A program made the position numbers and the translations under genes. Shown piece after piece: positions 19,376 through 28,520 of a DNA stretch of 64,000 nucleotides. How positions within the stretch are numbered: the stretch's first letter is position 1; each line of letters opens with the position of its first letter. This DNA is from Manganibacter manganicus (GTDB taxonomy: Bacteria; Pseudomonadota; Alphaproteobacteria; Rhizobiales; Rhizobiaceae): positions 1-64,000 of the forward strand of contig NZ_MDET01000060.1 in assembly GCF_002075885.1 (NCBI RefSeq), given 5' to 3'. A model generated the notes under the pieces. It did not search any database. It saw only the letters and a list, made by a program, of their open reading frames with translations, and had not been told where the DNA came from.

Positions 19376-21745
19376 TTAGAAGCGGGTCGATATGCCGAAA
19401 TTGAATTCCTGCGTATCGTCGGTATCTTCCTTCTGGACCGGGACCGCGTAATCGATACGCAACGGCCCGAACGGCGAAGCCCACATCAGACCGATGCCGA
19501 CGGACGCGCGAAGCTTCATGCCGTTCGACACAACCGCTCCACCAAAATCAACATCGTTGTTGTAAAGCGTCGCCGCATCGGCAAACACCGCACCACGCAG
19601 ACCGAAGCTTTCCGGCACCAGCGGCAGCGGGAACTGTGCCTCGGCGGAGGCATTGAAATAGGTCGTGCCGCCAAGATGATCGCCAGTCACCGCATCGGCA
19701 GGGCCGATGCCATTATAGTCGAAACCACGGATTATGCGGTCATTGCTGCGGAACTGATCGAAAATGCGGATTCCTTCGTCACCGAAACCGGTCATGTAAC
19801 CGGCACCGCCCGAGAGAACACCGACAATGTCGTACTCTTCCGAAAGCGTCTGATAGAGCGACCCACGCGCGGTAAACTTGACGAATTTGGCGTCACCGCC
19901 AAGGCCAGCAACCTCAACCCCTGCATTGGCATAGATGCCGTAATGCGGGTTCTTCGGATCATCGATAGTGTTGTAGATTACGGAGCCGCTGATTGAAGAC
20001 TTGATCCAGGGACTCTGATCAATACCATTCAAGATAGCTTGTGAAATGTCACATCCACCATCCGGAATACCATCATCATTTGTATCGCAGTCTTCATTAA
20101 GCTCGTATTCTTCACGCGAGATGTTGTACGCCAACTGCGTTGAGATATTCTGCGTGATCGGCAGGCCGAAGCGCACCGTGCCGCCCAGCACCTCGCTGTC
20201 ATATTTATGGTCATACTCGCGGGTCGATTTGAAGACGTCGAAGCCCGCCGAAATACGCCGTCCGAGGAAATATGGCTCGGTGAACGAAAGGGCGAAATCG
20301 CGGGAGTGCTTGCCGCCGCCCGCCGACAGGCGGATGAACTGGCCGCGGCCAAGGAAGTTGCGCTCGGTAATCGAGCCCTGCAACGACGCGCCGGGCGTCT
20401 CGCCGCCGGTCGAATAACCGGCGCCGATCGAGAACTCGCCGGTCGATTTCTCGACCACGTCCACCACAAGCACGACCTGATCCGGCTCGGTGCCCGGAGC
20501 GGTTGAGATGTTCACGCTCTCAAAGAAATCAAGCGCTTCCAGCCGCTTTTTGGCGCGTTGCACCAGAACCTGATTGAAGGCATCGCCTTCGCTGAGATCG
20601 AACTCGCGGCGAATGACGTAATCGCGCGTGCGGGTGTTGCCACGGATCTCGATGCGCTGGATATAGGCCTTGGCGCCCTGATCGATCGTATAGACGACAT
20701 CGATGGTATGAGCTTCGAAATTGCGGTCGCCACGCGGCGTGACCTGCGCGAAGGCATAGCCGGAACCGGCAACCTTCTCGGTGAGTGCGATGATCGAATC
20801 CTCGACGTCCTTGGCGCTATAGACATCGCCCTGGTGCGTATCCACCACCGACATCAGGGCCGCGCCGTCGACCTCGGGAATGGTGCTGTCAACGCTGATA
20901 TTGCCGAACGTGTAACGCTGGCCCTCATTCACCGTGATCGTCACGGTATAGGTGTTAGACGCCTCATCCAGTTCGCCATAGGCGGAAACGAGCTGGAAGT
21001 CTGCATAGCCATGATTGAAGTAGAAGCGGCGCAGCAGTTCCTCGTCGGCCTTCAGCTTGTTCTCGTCGAACACGTCGTCGCGCAGCAGGAAGGACAGCGG
21101 ATTGGACCGCTTGGTGTTGATGATGTCGGCAAGCCGGCGGCTTGAAAAAGCTTCGTTGCCGACAAAATTCACCGCCTTGATCTTGGTGCGGTCGCCTTCA
21201 TTGACATGGAAGACGACATTCACGCGGTTTTCGCCGAGATCCATGATCTGCGTCGTTACCGTGGCGTCGTCACGGCCGATGCGGCTGTAGGCAGCCTTGA
21301 CCGCCTCGGTATCGGCATCGAGCGCGGATTGCGAGAACGAACTGCGCGGCTTCAACCGGATAGCGGCGGCAAGCTGCGCGTCCTTGATCTTCTTGTTGCC
21401 CTGGAACAGGACCTGGTTCACCACCTGATATTCGGAAACCGTGATCACCAGCGACGAGCCGACCTGGTTGATCTTCACGTCCGAGAACAAGCCGGTGCCG
21501 AACAGCGACTTGATCGCCTCGTCGATCTGGCCGCTGGAAAACGACTTGCCCGGCTTGATCGCGACATAGTTGCGAATGGTGTCGGCATCGACACGCTGAT
21601 TGCCACGCACTTCGATCCGGCTGACGACCGCGGCCTCGGCGGAAGAAGTGGCGACAAGCTGCACAGTGAGCGTGGCCGGTACAATCAAAGCGGCGGATAA
21701 AGCCGCCGCCGACGCGGCGCTCAAGAACCTGGATGCTGCCTTCAT
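19376..21745 (-). CDS. bamA: outer membrane protein assembly factor BamA
   Basis: BamA inserts beta-barrel proteins into the outer membrane. The 789-aa precursor has a signal peptide (to about residue 38, ...SSAEA), five POTRA domains (about 40-370; first motif VVSRIEVRGNQRVDADTIR) and a C-terminal 16-strand barrel ending in Phe (GISTRF), the usual barrel terminus. The barrel contains an unusual loop at residues 553-565 with C553 and C565 flanking DTNDDGIPD. It has its own promoter at 21817-21844 and sits 219 bases downstream of rseP. Confidence 0.96.
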   Translation of the reverse strand: MKAASRFLSAASAAALSAALIVPATLTVQLVATSSAEAAVVSRIEVRGNQRVDADTIRNYVAIKPGKSFSSGQIDEAIKSLFGTGLFSDVKINQVGSSLVITVSEYQVVNQVLFQGNKKIKDAQLAAAIRLKPRSSFSQSALDADTEAVKAAYSRIGRDDATVTTQIMDLGENRVNVVFHVNEGDRTKIKAVNFVGNEAFSSRRLADIINTKRSNPLSFLLRDDVFDENKLKADEELLRRFYFNHGYADFQLVSAYGELDEASNTYTVTITVNEGQRYTFGNISVDSTIPEVDGAALMSVVDTHQGDVYSAKDVEDSIIALTEKVAGSGYAFAQVTPRGDRNFEAHTIDVVYTIDQGAKAYIQRIEIRGNTRTRDYVIRREFDLSEGDAFNQVLVQRAKKRLEALDFFESVNISTAPGTEPDQVVLVVDVVEKSTGEFSIGAGYSTGGETPGASLQGSITERNFLGRGQFIRLSAGGGKHSRDFALSFTEPYFLGRRISAGFDVFKSTREYDHKYDSEVLGGTVRFGLPITQNISTQLAYNISREEYELNEDCDTNDDGIPDGGCDISQAILNGIDQSPWIKSSISGSVIYNTIDDPKNPHYGIYANAGVEVAGLGGDAKFVKFTARGSLYQTLSEEYDIVGVLSGGAGYMTGFGDEGIRIFDQFRSNDRIIRGFDYNGIGPADAVTGDHLGGTTYFNASAEAQFPLPLVPESFGLRGAVFADAATLYNNDVDFGGAVVSNGMKLRASVGIGLMWASPFGPLRIDYAVPVQKEDTDDTQEFNFGISTRF

Positions 21746-21816
21746 CGGGCTTTCAAACCTTTTTTCTCGTAGTCCCCACGGCGAGAAAGCCGGACGTGGC
21801 GGCTAATTCTCGTACG

Positions 21817-21844
21817 GTATTAACCGGATTTTCCCTACACGCAA
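21817..21844 (-). promoter_or_regulatory. putative sigma-70 promoter of bamA
   Basis: On the minus strand TTGCGT (21839-21844) and TAATAC (21817-21822) are separated by 16 bases, close to the housekeeping consensus. It lies 72 bases upstream of the bamA start and would let bamA and the lpx genes be transcribed independently of rseP. Confidence 0.55.
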
Positions 21845-21877
21845 GGCTTCTGGTTAATTTGTATTTACTTAACCGCA

Positions 21878-21946
21878 ATGCGTGGCATTCGCGTCACGCA
21901 TATCCCGGCGCATGGTAAACGTCCTCTCAACGGAAGGCACGCCGGG
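21878..21946. repeat. two adjacent hairpins between bamA and rseP
   Basis: ATGCGTG (21878-21884) pairs with CACGCAT (21895-21901) around 10 bases, and CCCGGCG (21904-21910) pairs with CGCCGGG (21940-21946). They follow the rseP stop on the minus strand and could terminate the upstream operon, but neither has a good U tract. Confidence 0.35.
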
Positions 21947-21964
21947 ACGAATTTCTTCATGATT

Positions 21965-23107
21965 TCAGCACCCGAACAGGTCGTTCCAGAAAACGAATCC
22001 CATAAAGCCGAGAACCAGCAGGAAACCGGCCCGATAGAACATTTCCATCACCCTTTCCGACAGCGGGCGGCGGGTGACGGCCTCGAAGACATAGAACATC
22101 AGATGGCCGCCATCGAGCGGGGGAATCGGCAAAAGATTGAGTATGCCGATGCCGACGGAAAGCAAGGCGACCAGCTGCACGAGCCACTCGAAACCGAGTT
22201 TGGCGGCCTGTTCGGCCATGCCGGCGATCTTCACCGGTCCTCCCAACTGGCATTTGTCCTCGCGTCCGACGGCGAAACGCTTGAGGAACTGGCCGGTGCG
22301 CTGGATGATGTGGCCGGTTTCCTCTACCGCCGCGACGAAGGCGCCGGCCGGCGAATAGGTGATCTGCCGCGGTTCGCCGACTTCGGCGTTTGTGACCACG
22401 CCGATGATCGCCACCTTGATCTTGTTGCCGAGCGCGTCGGTTTCCTCGGTGATCTTCGGCGTCGCAGTGACGGTCACGTCCTTGCCGTCGCGTTTCATGA
22501 CGAAGGTGAGTTTGTCGCCAGAGCGGCCGGAAACGAGGCGCTGGACATCACCGAACGATTCGACCGCCTCGCCATTGACGCTGACGAAGCGATCGCCTGG
22601 CTCGATGCCGGCCTCCGCCGCCGGGCTGCCCGGCTGGACGGCGGCAACGGTGGGTTCCAGCACATAGCGCCCGTAGAGCGAAAACAGCACGGCGAAAACC
22701 GCAACCGTCAGAAGGAAATTGAAGAACGGGCCGGCAAACACGGTAGCGGCGCGCTTCCAGATCGGCTGCGTATGGAAGGCAATCTTGCGCTCTTCCTCGC
22801 TGAGCGCCTCGATCGCCGCCGAATCGGCCGGGCTGGAGGTGGCGTTCATATCACCGACAAACTTCACATAGCCGCCAAGCGGAATGGCGCACAGTTTCCA
22901 GCGCGTGCCGTGCCGGTCGTTGAAGCCGACGAGTTCCGGCCCGAATCCAACCGAAAAGGCGCTGACACCGATGCCGCAAAGCCGCCCGACCAGATAATGC
23001 CCCATCTCGTGAACGAAGACGACCACGGTCAGCACGAACAGGAACGGGACAAGCGTGCCGATGATAACACCTTCCGTGCTGAACAGCGCGTGCAGGATAT
23101 CGTTCAA
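21965..23107 (-). CDS. rseP: RseP family site-2 zinc metalloprotease
   Basis: This 380-aa inner-membrane protease cuts transmembrane substrates, classically an anti-sigma factor. The zinc site HEMGH is at 33-37 within the first transmembrane segment, a single PDZ domain (SPAAEAGIEPGDRFVSVNGE) spans about 115-200, and the second metal motif NLLPIPPLDGGHL lies near the end. Most rhizobial RseP proteins have one PDZ, not the two of E. coli. I chose the TTG at 23107 because GGGAG lies six bases before it and it is one base after the cdsA stop; the upstream ATG at 23176 would lie inside cdsA. Confidence 0.9.
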   Translation of the reverse strand: MNDILHALFSTEGVIIGTLVPFLFVLTVVVFVHEMGHYLVGRLCGIGVSAFSVGFGPELVGFNDRHGTRWKLCAIPLGGYVKFVGDMNATSSPADSAAIEALSEEERKIAFHTQPIWKRAATVFAGPFFNFLLTVAVFAVLFSLYGRYVLEPTVAAVQPGSPAAEAGIEPGDRFVSVNGEAVESFGDVQRLVSGRSGDKLTFVMKRDGKDVTVTATPKITEETDALGNKIKVAIIGVVTNAEVGEPRQITYSPAGAFVAAVEETGHIIQRTGQFLKRFAVGREDKCQLGGPVKIAGMAEQAAKLGFEWLVQLVALLSVGIGILNLLPIPPLDGGHLMFYVFEAVTRRPLSERVMEMFYRAGFLLVLGFMGFVFWNDLFGC

Positions 23108-23108
23108 T

Positions 23109-23924
23109 TCATGCTCCCAAATGCTCGACGGTCGCCGAGGCCCATCCCATGAGGCAAAACACCAGCGCCGCCGCAACCAGGCCGTCCACCCGGTCCATCA
23201 CCCCGCCATGGCCGGGGATCAGCGCGCTGGAATCCTTGCAGCCATGGCGGCGCTTGACCCATGATTCGAAAAGATCGCCGGCCTGCGAGACAATTGAAAG
23301 CACAAGCGCCACCACCGCCATGACCGCGTAGCGGCCGCCATCAGCCGCCACCACGAGGATGAGCCCGGCAACAATGCCGCCAACAATGCCACCGACAGCG
23401 CCACTGCGCGTCTTGCCGGGCGAAATCGCGGGCGCGAGCTTCGGCCCGCCAACGGCGCGCCCGACAAAATAGGCAAAAATATCGGTGGCCCATACGACAG
23501 CAAACAAAAACAACATGGCAACGAGGCCGGAATGACCGTCACCACGCAGAAAAGCCAGTGAAAAGCCTGAAAGCACCGCATAGGCAAGCCCAGCAGCCTC
23601 CCACTGCCCTGCCCCGCGCAGCCCGGAAACGACCCCGACCAATATAACGGCTATCGCACCGGCAGCGAAAAGGACCGGTGCCGAAAAGCCGAGAATCAGC
23701 GCGAGCATGAGCACCAGCAACAGCGCTTCGGACAGGAAGCCGGCGCTTTTTCCCGCTGAAGGGCGCACCATGCGCGTCCATTCATAAAGGATCGCGCCGG
23801 CAATCAGGGCGCACAACACCCGAAACGGCATTCCGCCCAACCAAGTCAGCCAAAGTACCGCCGCCGCCAGCACCACCGACGACAACACCCGAAGCTGAAA
23901 ATTGCTCATGGCAGCGCCACTCAT
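23109..23924 (-). CDS. cdsA: phosphatidate cytidylyltransferase
   Basis: Makes CDP-diacylglycerol from phosphatidate and CTP in the inner membrane. The 271-aa protein has about seven or eight transmembrane segments and the C-terminal CDP-DAG synthase signature, with [13 protein letters not shown] followed by [18 protein letters not shown]. The ATG at 23924 overlaps the uppS stop (ATGA); the next ATG, at 23909, has a GAGTGG seven bases upstream and is an equal alternative. Confidence 0.93.
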   Translation of the reverse strand: MSGAAMSNFQLRVLSSVVLAAAVLWLTWLGGMPFRVLCALIAGAILYEWTRMVRPSAGKSAGFLSEALLLVLMLALILGFSAPVLFAAGAIAVILVGVVSGLRGAGQWEAAGLAYAVLSGFSLAFLRGDGHSGLVAMLFLFAVVWATDIFAYFVGRAVGGPKLAPAISPGKTRSGAVGGIVGGIVAGLILVVAADGGRYAVMAVVALVLSIVSQAGDLFESWVKRRHGCKDSSALIPGHGGVMDRVDGLVAAALVFCLMGWASATVEHLGA

Positions 23925-24661
23925 AAAGCGACGTCTTCCACCGCCACTCCGCCGAAGCGGCGCTCGCGGCCGGCAAATTCGCGCAAAGCATCGGCAAGAT
24001 GCTCGCGATTGAAATCCGGCCAGTAGCACGGCAGGAACACGAGCTCGCTATAGGCCGATTGCCACAAAAGAAAGTTTGAAAGGCGCAGTTCACCGCTGGT
24101 ACGAATAACGATTTCCGGGTCGGGAATGCCGGCGGTGTCGAGCGCCCCGGCAAAGGATTCGACGGTGATCGCGCTGGCCTCGATATCGCCACGAGCCGCC
24201 GCCTGCGCCAGACGGCGCGCGGTGCGCACGATCTCGTCGCGACCACCATAGTTGAAGGCGATGACCAGCGTCAGCGCCGTGTTGTCTCTGGTCAGCGCCT
24301 CGGCTTCTTCCAGCAACTGCCTTATGTCACGCTGGAGGGTGCTCTTGTCACCGACGACGCGCACCCGCACGCCATTCTGGTGCAGTTCCGCGAGATCGCG
24401 GCGGATGAACAGCTTGAGCAGACCCATCAGGTCGCTGATCTCGGATTTCGGACGCGACCAGTTCTCGGACGAAAACGCATAGACGGTCAGATAGGAAATG
24501 CCGAGATCAGGTGCCGCCTGGACCGTCTTGCGCAACGCTTCGACCCCGGCGCGATGACCGGCAAGGCGCGGCAGCCCGCGCGCCTTGGCCCAGCGCCCGT
24601 TCCCGTCCATGATGATCGCGACATGCGCGGGGCTTGCCCCAGGTCTCACCCCAGATATCAC
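23921..24661 (-). CDS. uppS: isoprenyl transferase (undecaprenyl diphosphate synthase)
   Basis: Extends farnesyl diphosphate with isopentenyl units to the C55 lipid carrier used for peptidoglycan and O-antigen. The 246-aa cis-prenyltransferase has the catalytic D19 in [20 protein letters not shown] and the C-terminal [15 protein letters not shown] block. It is coupled to cdsA by an overlapping stop and start and lies 38 bases downstream of frr. Confidence 0.95.
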   Translation of the reverse strand: MISGVRPGASPAHVAIIMDGNGRWAKARGLPRLAGHRAGVEALRKTVQAAPDLGISYLTVYAFSSENWSRPKSEISDLMGLLKLFIRRDLAELHQNGVRVRVVGDKSTLQRDIRQLLEEAEALTRDNTALTLVIAFNYGGRDEIVRTARRLAQAAARGDIEASAITVESFAGALDTAGIPDPEIVIRTSGELRLSNFLLWQSAYSELVFLPCYWPDFNREHLADALREFAGRERRFGGVAVEDVAL

Positions 24662-24699
24662 CGTTCCCTCGCTTTCGAGCCGCTCAGTCGTGCCAGACC

Positions 24700-25254
24700 T
24701 TATACCTGCATGATTTCAGCTTCCTTATCGGAAAGCAGGCTGTCGATCGTGCTGATGATCTCGTCCGTCAATTTCTGCACCTGGTCCGACTGCTTGCGCA
24801 GATCGTCCTCGCTTATGTCGCCATCCTTTTCCGCCTTTTTCAAGAAATCCATGCCGTCGCGCCGCACATGCCGCGCCGCGACACGGGCATTTTCCGCGTA
24901 AGTGTGAGAAATCTTGACCAATTCCTTGCGGCGCTGCTCGCTGGGCTCAGGCAGCGGGATGCGCAGGTTGACGCCATCGACGATGGGATTGAAGCCGAGA
25001 TTGGATTCGCGGATGGCGCGGTCCACCGCACTCACCATCGACTTGTCCCAGACGGAGACGGAGATCATGCGCGGCTCCGGCACCGAGACCGTCGCCACCT
25101 GGTTGATCGGCATGGCGGTGCCGTAGGCCTCAACCTGGATGGCATCGAGCAGATTGCTCGATGCGCGGCCGGTTCGCAGGGATGCCAGATCCTGCTTGAA
25201 GGCGGCAATGGCGCCATCCATGCGCCGCTTCAGATCGTCATAATCACCACTCAT
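24700..25254 (-). CDS. frr: ribosome recycling factor
   Basis: RRF splits post-termination ribosomes together with EF-G. The 184-aa protein has the usual length and motifs: [11 protein letters not shown] near the N-terminus, [18 protein letters not shown] in the middle, and a C-terminal helical arm ending in EAEIMQV. It follows pyrH by 108 bases, the pyrH-frr order shared by most bacteria. A small GCCCG/CGGGC hairpin (25268-25284) lies just upstream. Confidence 0.97.
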   Translation of the reverse strand: MSGDYDDLKRRMDGAIAAFKQDLASLRTGRASSNLLDAIQVEAYGTAMPINQVATVSVPEPRMISVSVWDKSMVSAVDRAIRESNLGFNPIVDGVNLRIPLPEPSEQRRKELVKISHTYAENARVAARHVRRDGMDFLKKAEKDGDISEDDLRKQSDQVQKLTDEIISTIDSLLSDKEAEIMQV

Positions 25255-25362
25255 GGAAACCTCCTCGGCCCGCTGAAAACGGGCTCGTCGCTTGAAAATT
25301 TGATCCGGACCACACCATGCCCGTGCGGCGCGGCGTTGGCGACCCCACAGGCGCCGCCCGGA

Positions 25363-26085
25363 TCAGTTATCCGCGACGACCGTGCACCGGCCGCCGCCCT
25401 TCAGGATCTCGCCAAATCCACCTTTTTCGTGGATGGAATAGACGATTATCGGAATGTTGTTTTCGCGCGCAAGGGCAATCGCGGCTGTATCCATGATCGA
25501 AAGGCCGCGCCTGATGACCTCGTCATGCGTAATGCGTTCATAACGGGTCGCATTGGCGTCCTTCTTGGGGTCGGCGGAATAGACGCCATCCACCTGCGTG
25601 CCCTTGAACAGTGCGTCGGCGCCGATCTCGGCAGCCCTGAGCGCCGCCGCCGAATCGGTGGTGAAGAAGGGATTGCCGGTGCCGCCGGCAAAGATCACCA
25701 CCTTGCCCTCGTTCATATATGCCGTGGCCTGGCGCTGCGAAAAGCTTTCGCACAGTTCCGGCATGGCGATCGCCGACAGAACCACCGCATCGACGCCGAT
25801 CTTGATGAGCGAAGTCCGCAATGCCAGAGAATTGATGACGGTAGCGAGCATGCCCATATGGTCGCCAGTCACCCGATCGCCGCCCTTGGAAGCCACCGCG
25901 ACGCCGCGAAAGATATTGCCGCCGCCGATGACGACCCCGACTTCCACGCCAAGCGCCCTCGCCTCGGCAATGTCGGCGGCGATGCGATCCACCACCGACA
26001 CATCGATGCCGAAATGCTGCTCGCCCATCAGCGCTTCGCCCGACGCCTTGAGCAGGACACGCCGGTAGCGGGGATTGGCCGTCAT
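25363..26085 (-). CDS. pyrH: UMP kinase
   Basis: Phosphorylates UMP to UDP, the step after orotate decarboxylation in pyrimidine synthesis. The 240-aa amino-acid-kinase-fold protein begins MTANPRYRRVLLKASGEALM, with GGGNIFRG and TGNPFFTTDSAAALRA blocks. The ATG at 26085 is preceded by GAGGA with good spacing; a longer frame from 26151 has no support. Confidence 0.96.
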   Translation of the reverse strand: MTANPRYRRVLLKASGEALMGEQHFGIDVSVVDRIAADIAEARALGVEVGVVIGGGNIFRGVAVASKGGDRVTGDHMGMLATVINSLALRTSLIKIGVDAVVLSAIAMPELCESFSQRQATAYMNEGKVVIFAGGTGNPFFTTDSAAALRAAEIGADALFKGTQVDGVYSADPKKDANATRYERITHDEVIRRGLSIMDTAAIALARENNIPIIVYSIHEKGGFGEILKGGGRCTVVADN

Positions 26086-26194
26086 ACTGATCCTCGATTG
26101 GGTGAGTTGCGAATGTCGCGTCCCGATACACGAAGGGCGCCGCGATGTCACGCAACGCCCTCAGCTCAATATCAGGAAGCGGTTGAACCCGCCG

Positions 26195-27115
26195 CTATTT
26201 CTTGACCGCTGCCGCGACTTCCGCAGCAAAATCGCTCTCTTCCTTCTCGATGCCCTCGCCGAGCGCGAAGCGCAGATAGGCGGTGATTTTGGCCGGCGCG
26301 CCGATCTCCTTCTCCGCTTCCTTGAGCGCCTTCTCGACGGTCAGGTCGGGATTGAACACGAAAGCCTGCTTCAGGAGCACGACTTCTTCGTAGAATTTGC
26401 GCAGGCGGCCCTCGACCATCTTCTCGATGATGTTTTCCGGCTTGCCCGACGCGCGGGCCTGATCGGAAAAGATCGCCTTCTCACGCTCCACCGCTGCCGG
26501 GTCGAGCGCATCGACATCGAGCGACTGCGGGTTGGTGGCAGCGACATGCATGGCGACCTGGCGCGCAAAGGCTCCGGCCTTCTGCGCATCGCCGGCCGTC
26601 TCGATGGCCACCAGAACGCCGAGCTTGCCGAGATTGTCGGCAACCGAATTGTGGACATAGGTGGCGACCGCGCCCTGCGGCACGACCAGCTTGGTCGAAC
26701 GCCGGAAGCCCAGATTCTCGCCAATGGTGCCGACCGCATCCTTGATCGTCTCGGTCACGTTCTTGTCGGAGCCGGGGTAGTTGGCGTTCGCCACAGCTTC
26801 CGTGTCGCCGAAGGCCAGTGCCACCTTGGCGACATTGGCGACGATCTCCTGGAAGGCGGCGTTGCGGGCGACGAAGTCGGTCTCGGAATTGACCTCGACG
26901 ATGGCCGCCTCGCGCACGCCGGAATCGACGCCGATCAGGCCTTCGGCGGCGGTCCGGCCGGCCTTCTTGTCTGCCTTCGAAATGCCCTTCTTGCGCAGCC
27001 AGTCGACCGCCGCTTCCATATCGCCATTGGTTTCGGCCAGCGCCGTCTTGCAATCCATCATGCCCGCGCCGGTAAGATCGCGCAGTTCCTTGACCTGTGC
27101 TGCTGAAATGCTCAT
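26195..27115 (-). CDS. tsf: translation elongation factor Ts
   Basis: EF-Ts is the nucleotide exchange factor of EF-Tu. The 306-aa protein has the N-terminal UBA-like domain with [19 protein letters not shown], followed by [15 protein letters not shown], then the dimerisation domains. Length is usual for alphaproteobacteria. It lies 117 bases downstream of rpsB across a small hairpin. Confidence 0.97.
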   Translation of the reverse strand: MSISAAQVKELRDLTGAGMMDCKTALAETNGDMEAAVDWLRKKGISKADKKAGRTAAEGLIGVDSGVREAAIVEVNSETDFVARNAAFQEIVANVAKVALAFGDTEAVANANYPGSDKNVTETIKDAVGTIGENLGFRRSTKLVVPQGAVATYVHNSVADNLGKLGVLVAIETAGDAQKAGAFARQVAMHVAATNPQSLDVDALDPAAVEREKAIFSDQARASGKPENIIEKMVEGRLRKFYEEVVLLKQAFVFNPDLTVEKALKEAEKEIGAPAKITAYLRFALGEGIEKEESDFAAEVAAAVKK

Positions 27116-27211
27116 TTTTCGCCTCTTTGTTCAAAACGGGCATGCGCACCACCGAAAAATCGGCGATGCGCGATGCCTGACGCCTAGCGCGTCACAATGT
27201 AGGAAATGCGA

Positions 27212-27226
27212 AGGCCGGAACGGCCT
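27212..27226 (-). terminator. hairpin between rpsB and tsf (probable attenuator)
   Basis: AGGCCG (27212-27217) and CGGCCT (27221-27226) form a perfect six-pair stem around GAA, seven bases past the rpsB stop. On the minus strand it is followed by TCGCATTTCC, a weak U-rich stretch. A partial terminator at this place would tune tsf below rpsB, as in other bacteria. Confidence 0.5.
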
Positions 27227-27232
27227 CGGCAA

Positions 27233-28075
27233 TCAGGCCTGCGGCGCGTCGCCCGCCGGGGCCTGGTCGGCCGTTTGTTCGCTGGCGGTCTGCTCGCCGG
27301 CTGGGGCCTCGGCAGGCGTCGGTTCCAGCGCCGGCTCCACGGGAGCCTCGGCCGATGCACCGACATCGACGCCGAGCGAACCCTGCTGACGCGCAATGCC
27401 ATCAATCGCCGCCTTGGCGATCAGGTCGCAATAAAGCTGGATGGCGCGCGCCGCGTCGTCATTACCGGGGATCGGAAAATCGATCTTGTCCGGATCGCAG
27501 TTGGAATCGACGATGGCGACAACCGGAATACCGAGGCGCTTGGCCTCGAGAATGGCGATCGCTTCCTTGTTGGTGTCGATGACGAACATCAGGTCGGGCG
27601 TCGAGCCCATGTCCTTGATACCGCCGAGCGCCTTGTCGAGTTTCTCGCGCTCACGGTCGAGGTTCAGGCGTTCCTTCTTGGTGAAGCCCTGTGCCTCGCC
27701 GCTCGAAAGAATGTCGTCCAGCTTGCGCAGGCGCTGGATCGAGTTGGAGATCGTCTTCCAGTTGGTCAGCATCCCGCCGAGCCAGCGCGAATTGACATAA
27801 TATTGCGCCGAGCGCTGTGCGGCATCGGCCACGATGTCGGACGCCTGGCGCTTGGTGCCGACGAACAGCACGCGGCCGCCGCGGGCAACGGTGTCGGAAA
27901 CCTGCTTGAGCGCCTGGTGCAGCAGCGGCACGGTCTGCGACAGGTCGATGACATGGACATTATTGCGGGCGCCGTAAATATAGGGCGCCATTTTCGGGTT
28001 CCAGCGGTGGGTCTGGTGACCGAAGTGAGCACCAGCTTCCAGTAGCTGGCGCATGCTGAAATCAGGCAGAGCCAT
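27233..28075 (-). CDS. rpsB: 30S ribosomal protein S2
   Basis: The 280-aa protein matches S2 from the N-terminus ([20 protein letters not shown]) to about residue 235 ([15 protein letters not shown]). The last 40 residues are an acidic Ala/Pro/Glu-rich tail typical of alphaproteobacterial S2. It heads the rpsB-tsf unit and has a promoter at 28201-28229 with a leader of about 120 bases, long enough for regulation by free S2. Confidence 0.97.
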   Translation of the reverse strand: MALPDFSMRQLLEAGAHFGHQTHRWNPKMAPYIYGARNNVHVIDLSQTVPLLHQALKQVSDTVARGGRVLFVGTKRQASDIVADAAQRSAQYYVNSRWLGGMLTNWKTISNSIQRLRKLDDILSSGEAQGFTKKERLNLDREREKLDKALGGIKDMGSTPDLMFVIDTNKEAIAILEAKRLGIPVVAIVDSNCDPDKIDFPIPGNDDAARAIQLYCDLIAKAAIDGIARQQGSLGVDVGASAEAPVEPALEPTPAEAPAGEQTASEQTADQAPAGDAPQA

Positions 28076-28200
28076 TCCTTAGTTCCTTTCCGGTTGGCCT
28101 CCACGGACACAGGCGATCGGAACGATTTCCTTTCGCCACCGGAGGTTTCAGCCGAATTTCTCCCGGTCAGATACCAAAGTCCGTGTGTGGAATGAGCGCG

Positions 28201-28229
28201 CATATAGAGGCTTGATCCCCGAAACGCAA
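28201..28229 (-). promoter_or_regulatory. sigma-70 promoter of rpsB-tsf
   Basis: On the minus strand TTGCGT (28224-28229) and TATATG (28201-28206) are spaced by exactly 17 bases. The predicted transcript starts near 28195, giving an rpsB leader of roughly 120 bases. Confidence 0.65.
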
Positions 28230-28236
28230 CCCTGCC

Positions 28237-28515
28237 CTATCGCCTCGCCTTGCCGTTCGGCACCCTCACGCGCCTGAACACCGCGACAATCTCCTCACGG
28301 CTGCACGCAACCGCACCGAGACGCACCGCGCGGTCGCGCTCCAAGCCGGTTATATCGTAATGCGGGGCCGATGTTTTCGGCGGCCCCTGGTAGGACGAGC
28401 GCTTGATGGCGAGACGGGCCGCGAACCGATGAAGCTCATCGGTATCGTCGGCCAGGAGATGACACCAGCGATGCCCCTCCCATTTCCAGATCGCGGCGTC
28501 GACATAGACACCCAT
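28237..28515 (-). CDS. DUF4031 domain-containing protein
   Basis: A 92-aa cytoplasmic protein beginning MGVYVDAAIWKWEGHRWCHL, followed by ADDTDELHRFAARL and PHYDITGLERDRAVRLGA, which are the recognisable blocks of DUF4031. The family has no assigned function. The start lies five bases after the eipB stop, so the two are probably co-transcribed, but DUF4031 genes occur in many contexts and a functional link is not implied. Start chosen at the ATG giving the family N-terminus; an in-frame ATG at 28533 would overlap eipB. Confidence 0.85.
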   Translation of the reverse strand: MGVYVDAAIWKWEGHRWCHLLADDTDELHRFAARLAIKRSSYQGPPKTSAPHYDITGLERDRAVRLGAVACSREEIVAVFRRVRVPNGKARR

Positions 28516-28520
28516 GCGGC

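Noticed and set aside
24634-26205. 523-aa plus-strand ORF opposite frr and pyrH
   Set aside because: A codon-bias shadow of two essential genes on the other strand, with no family-like sequence. The same holds for long antisense ORFs at 10350-11438, 11929-13119, 17145-18284, 21878-23152 and 62171-63286.
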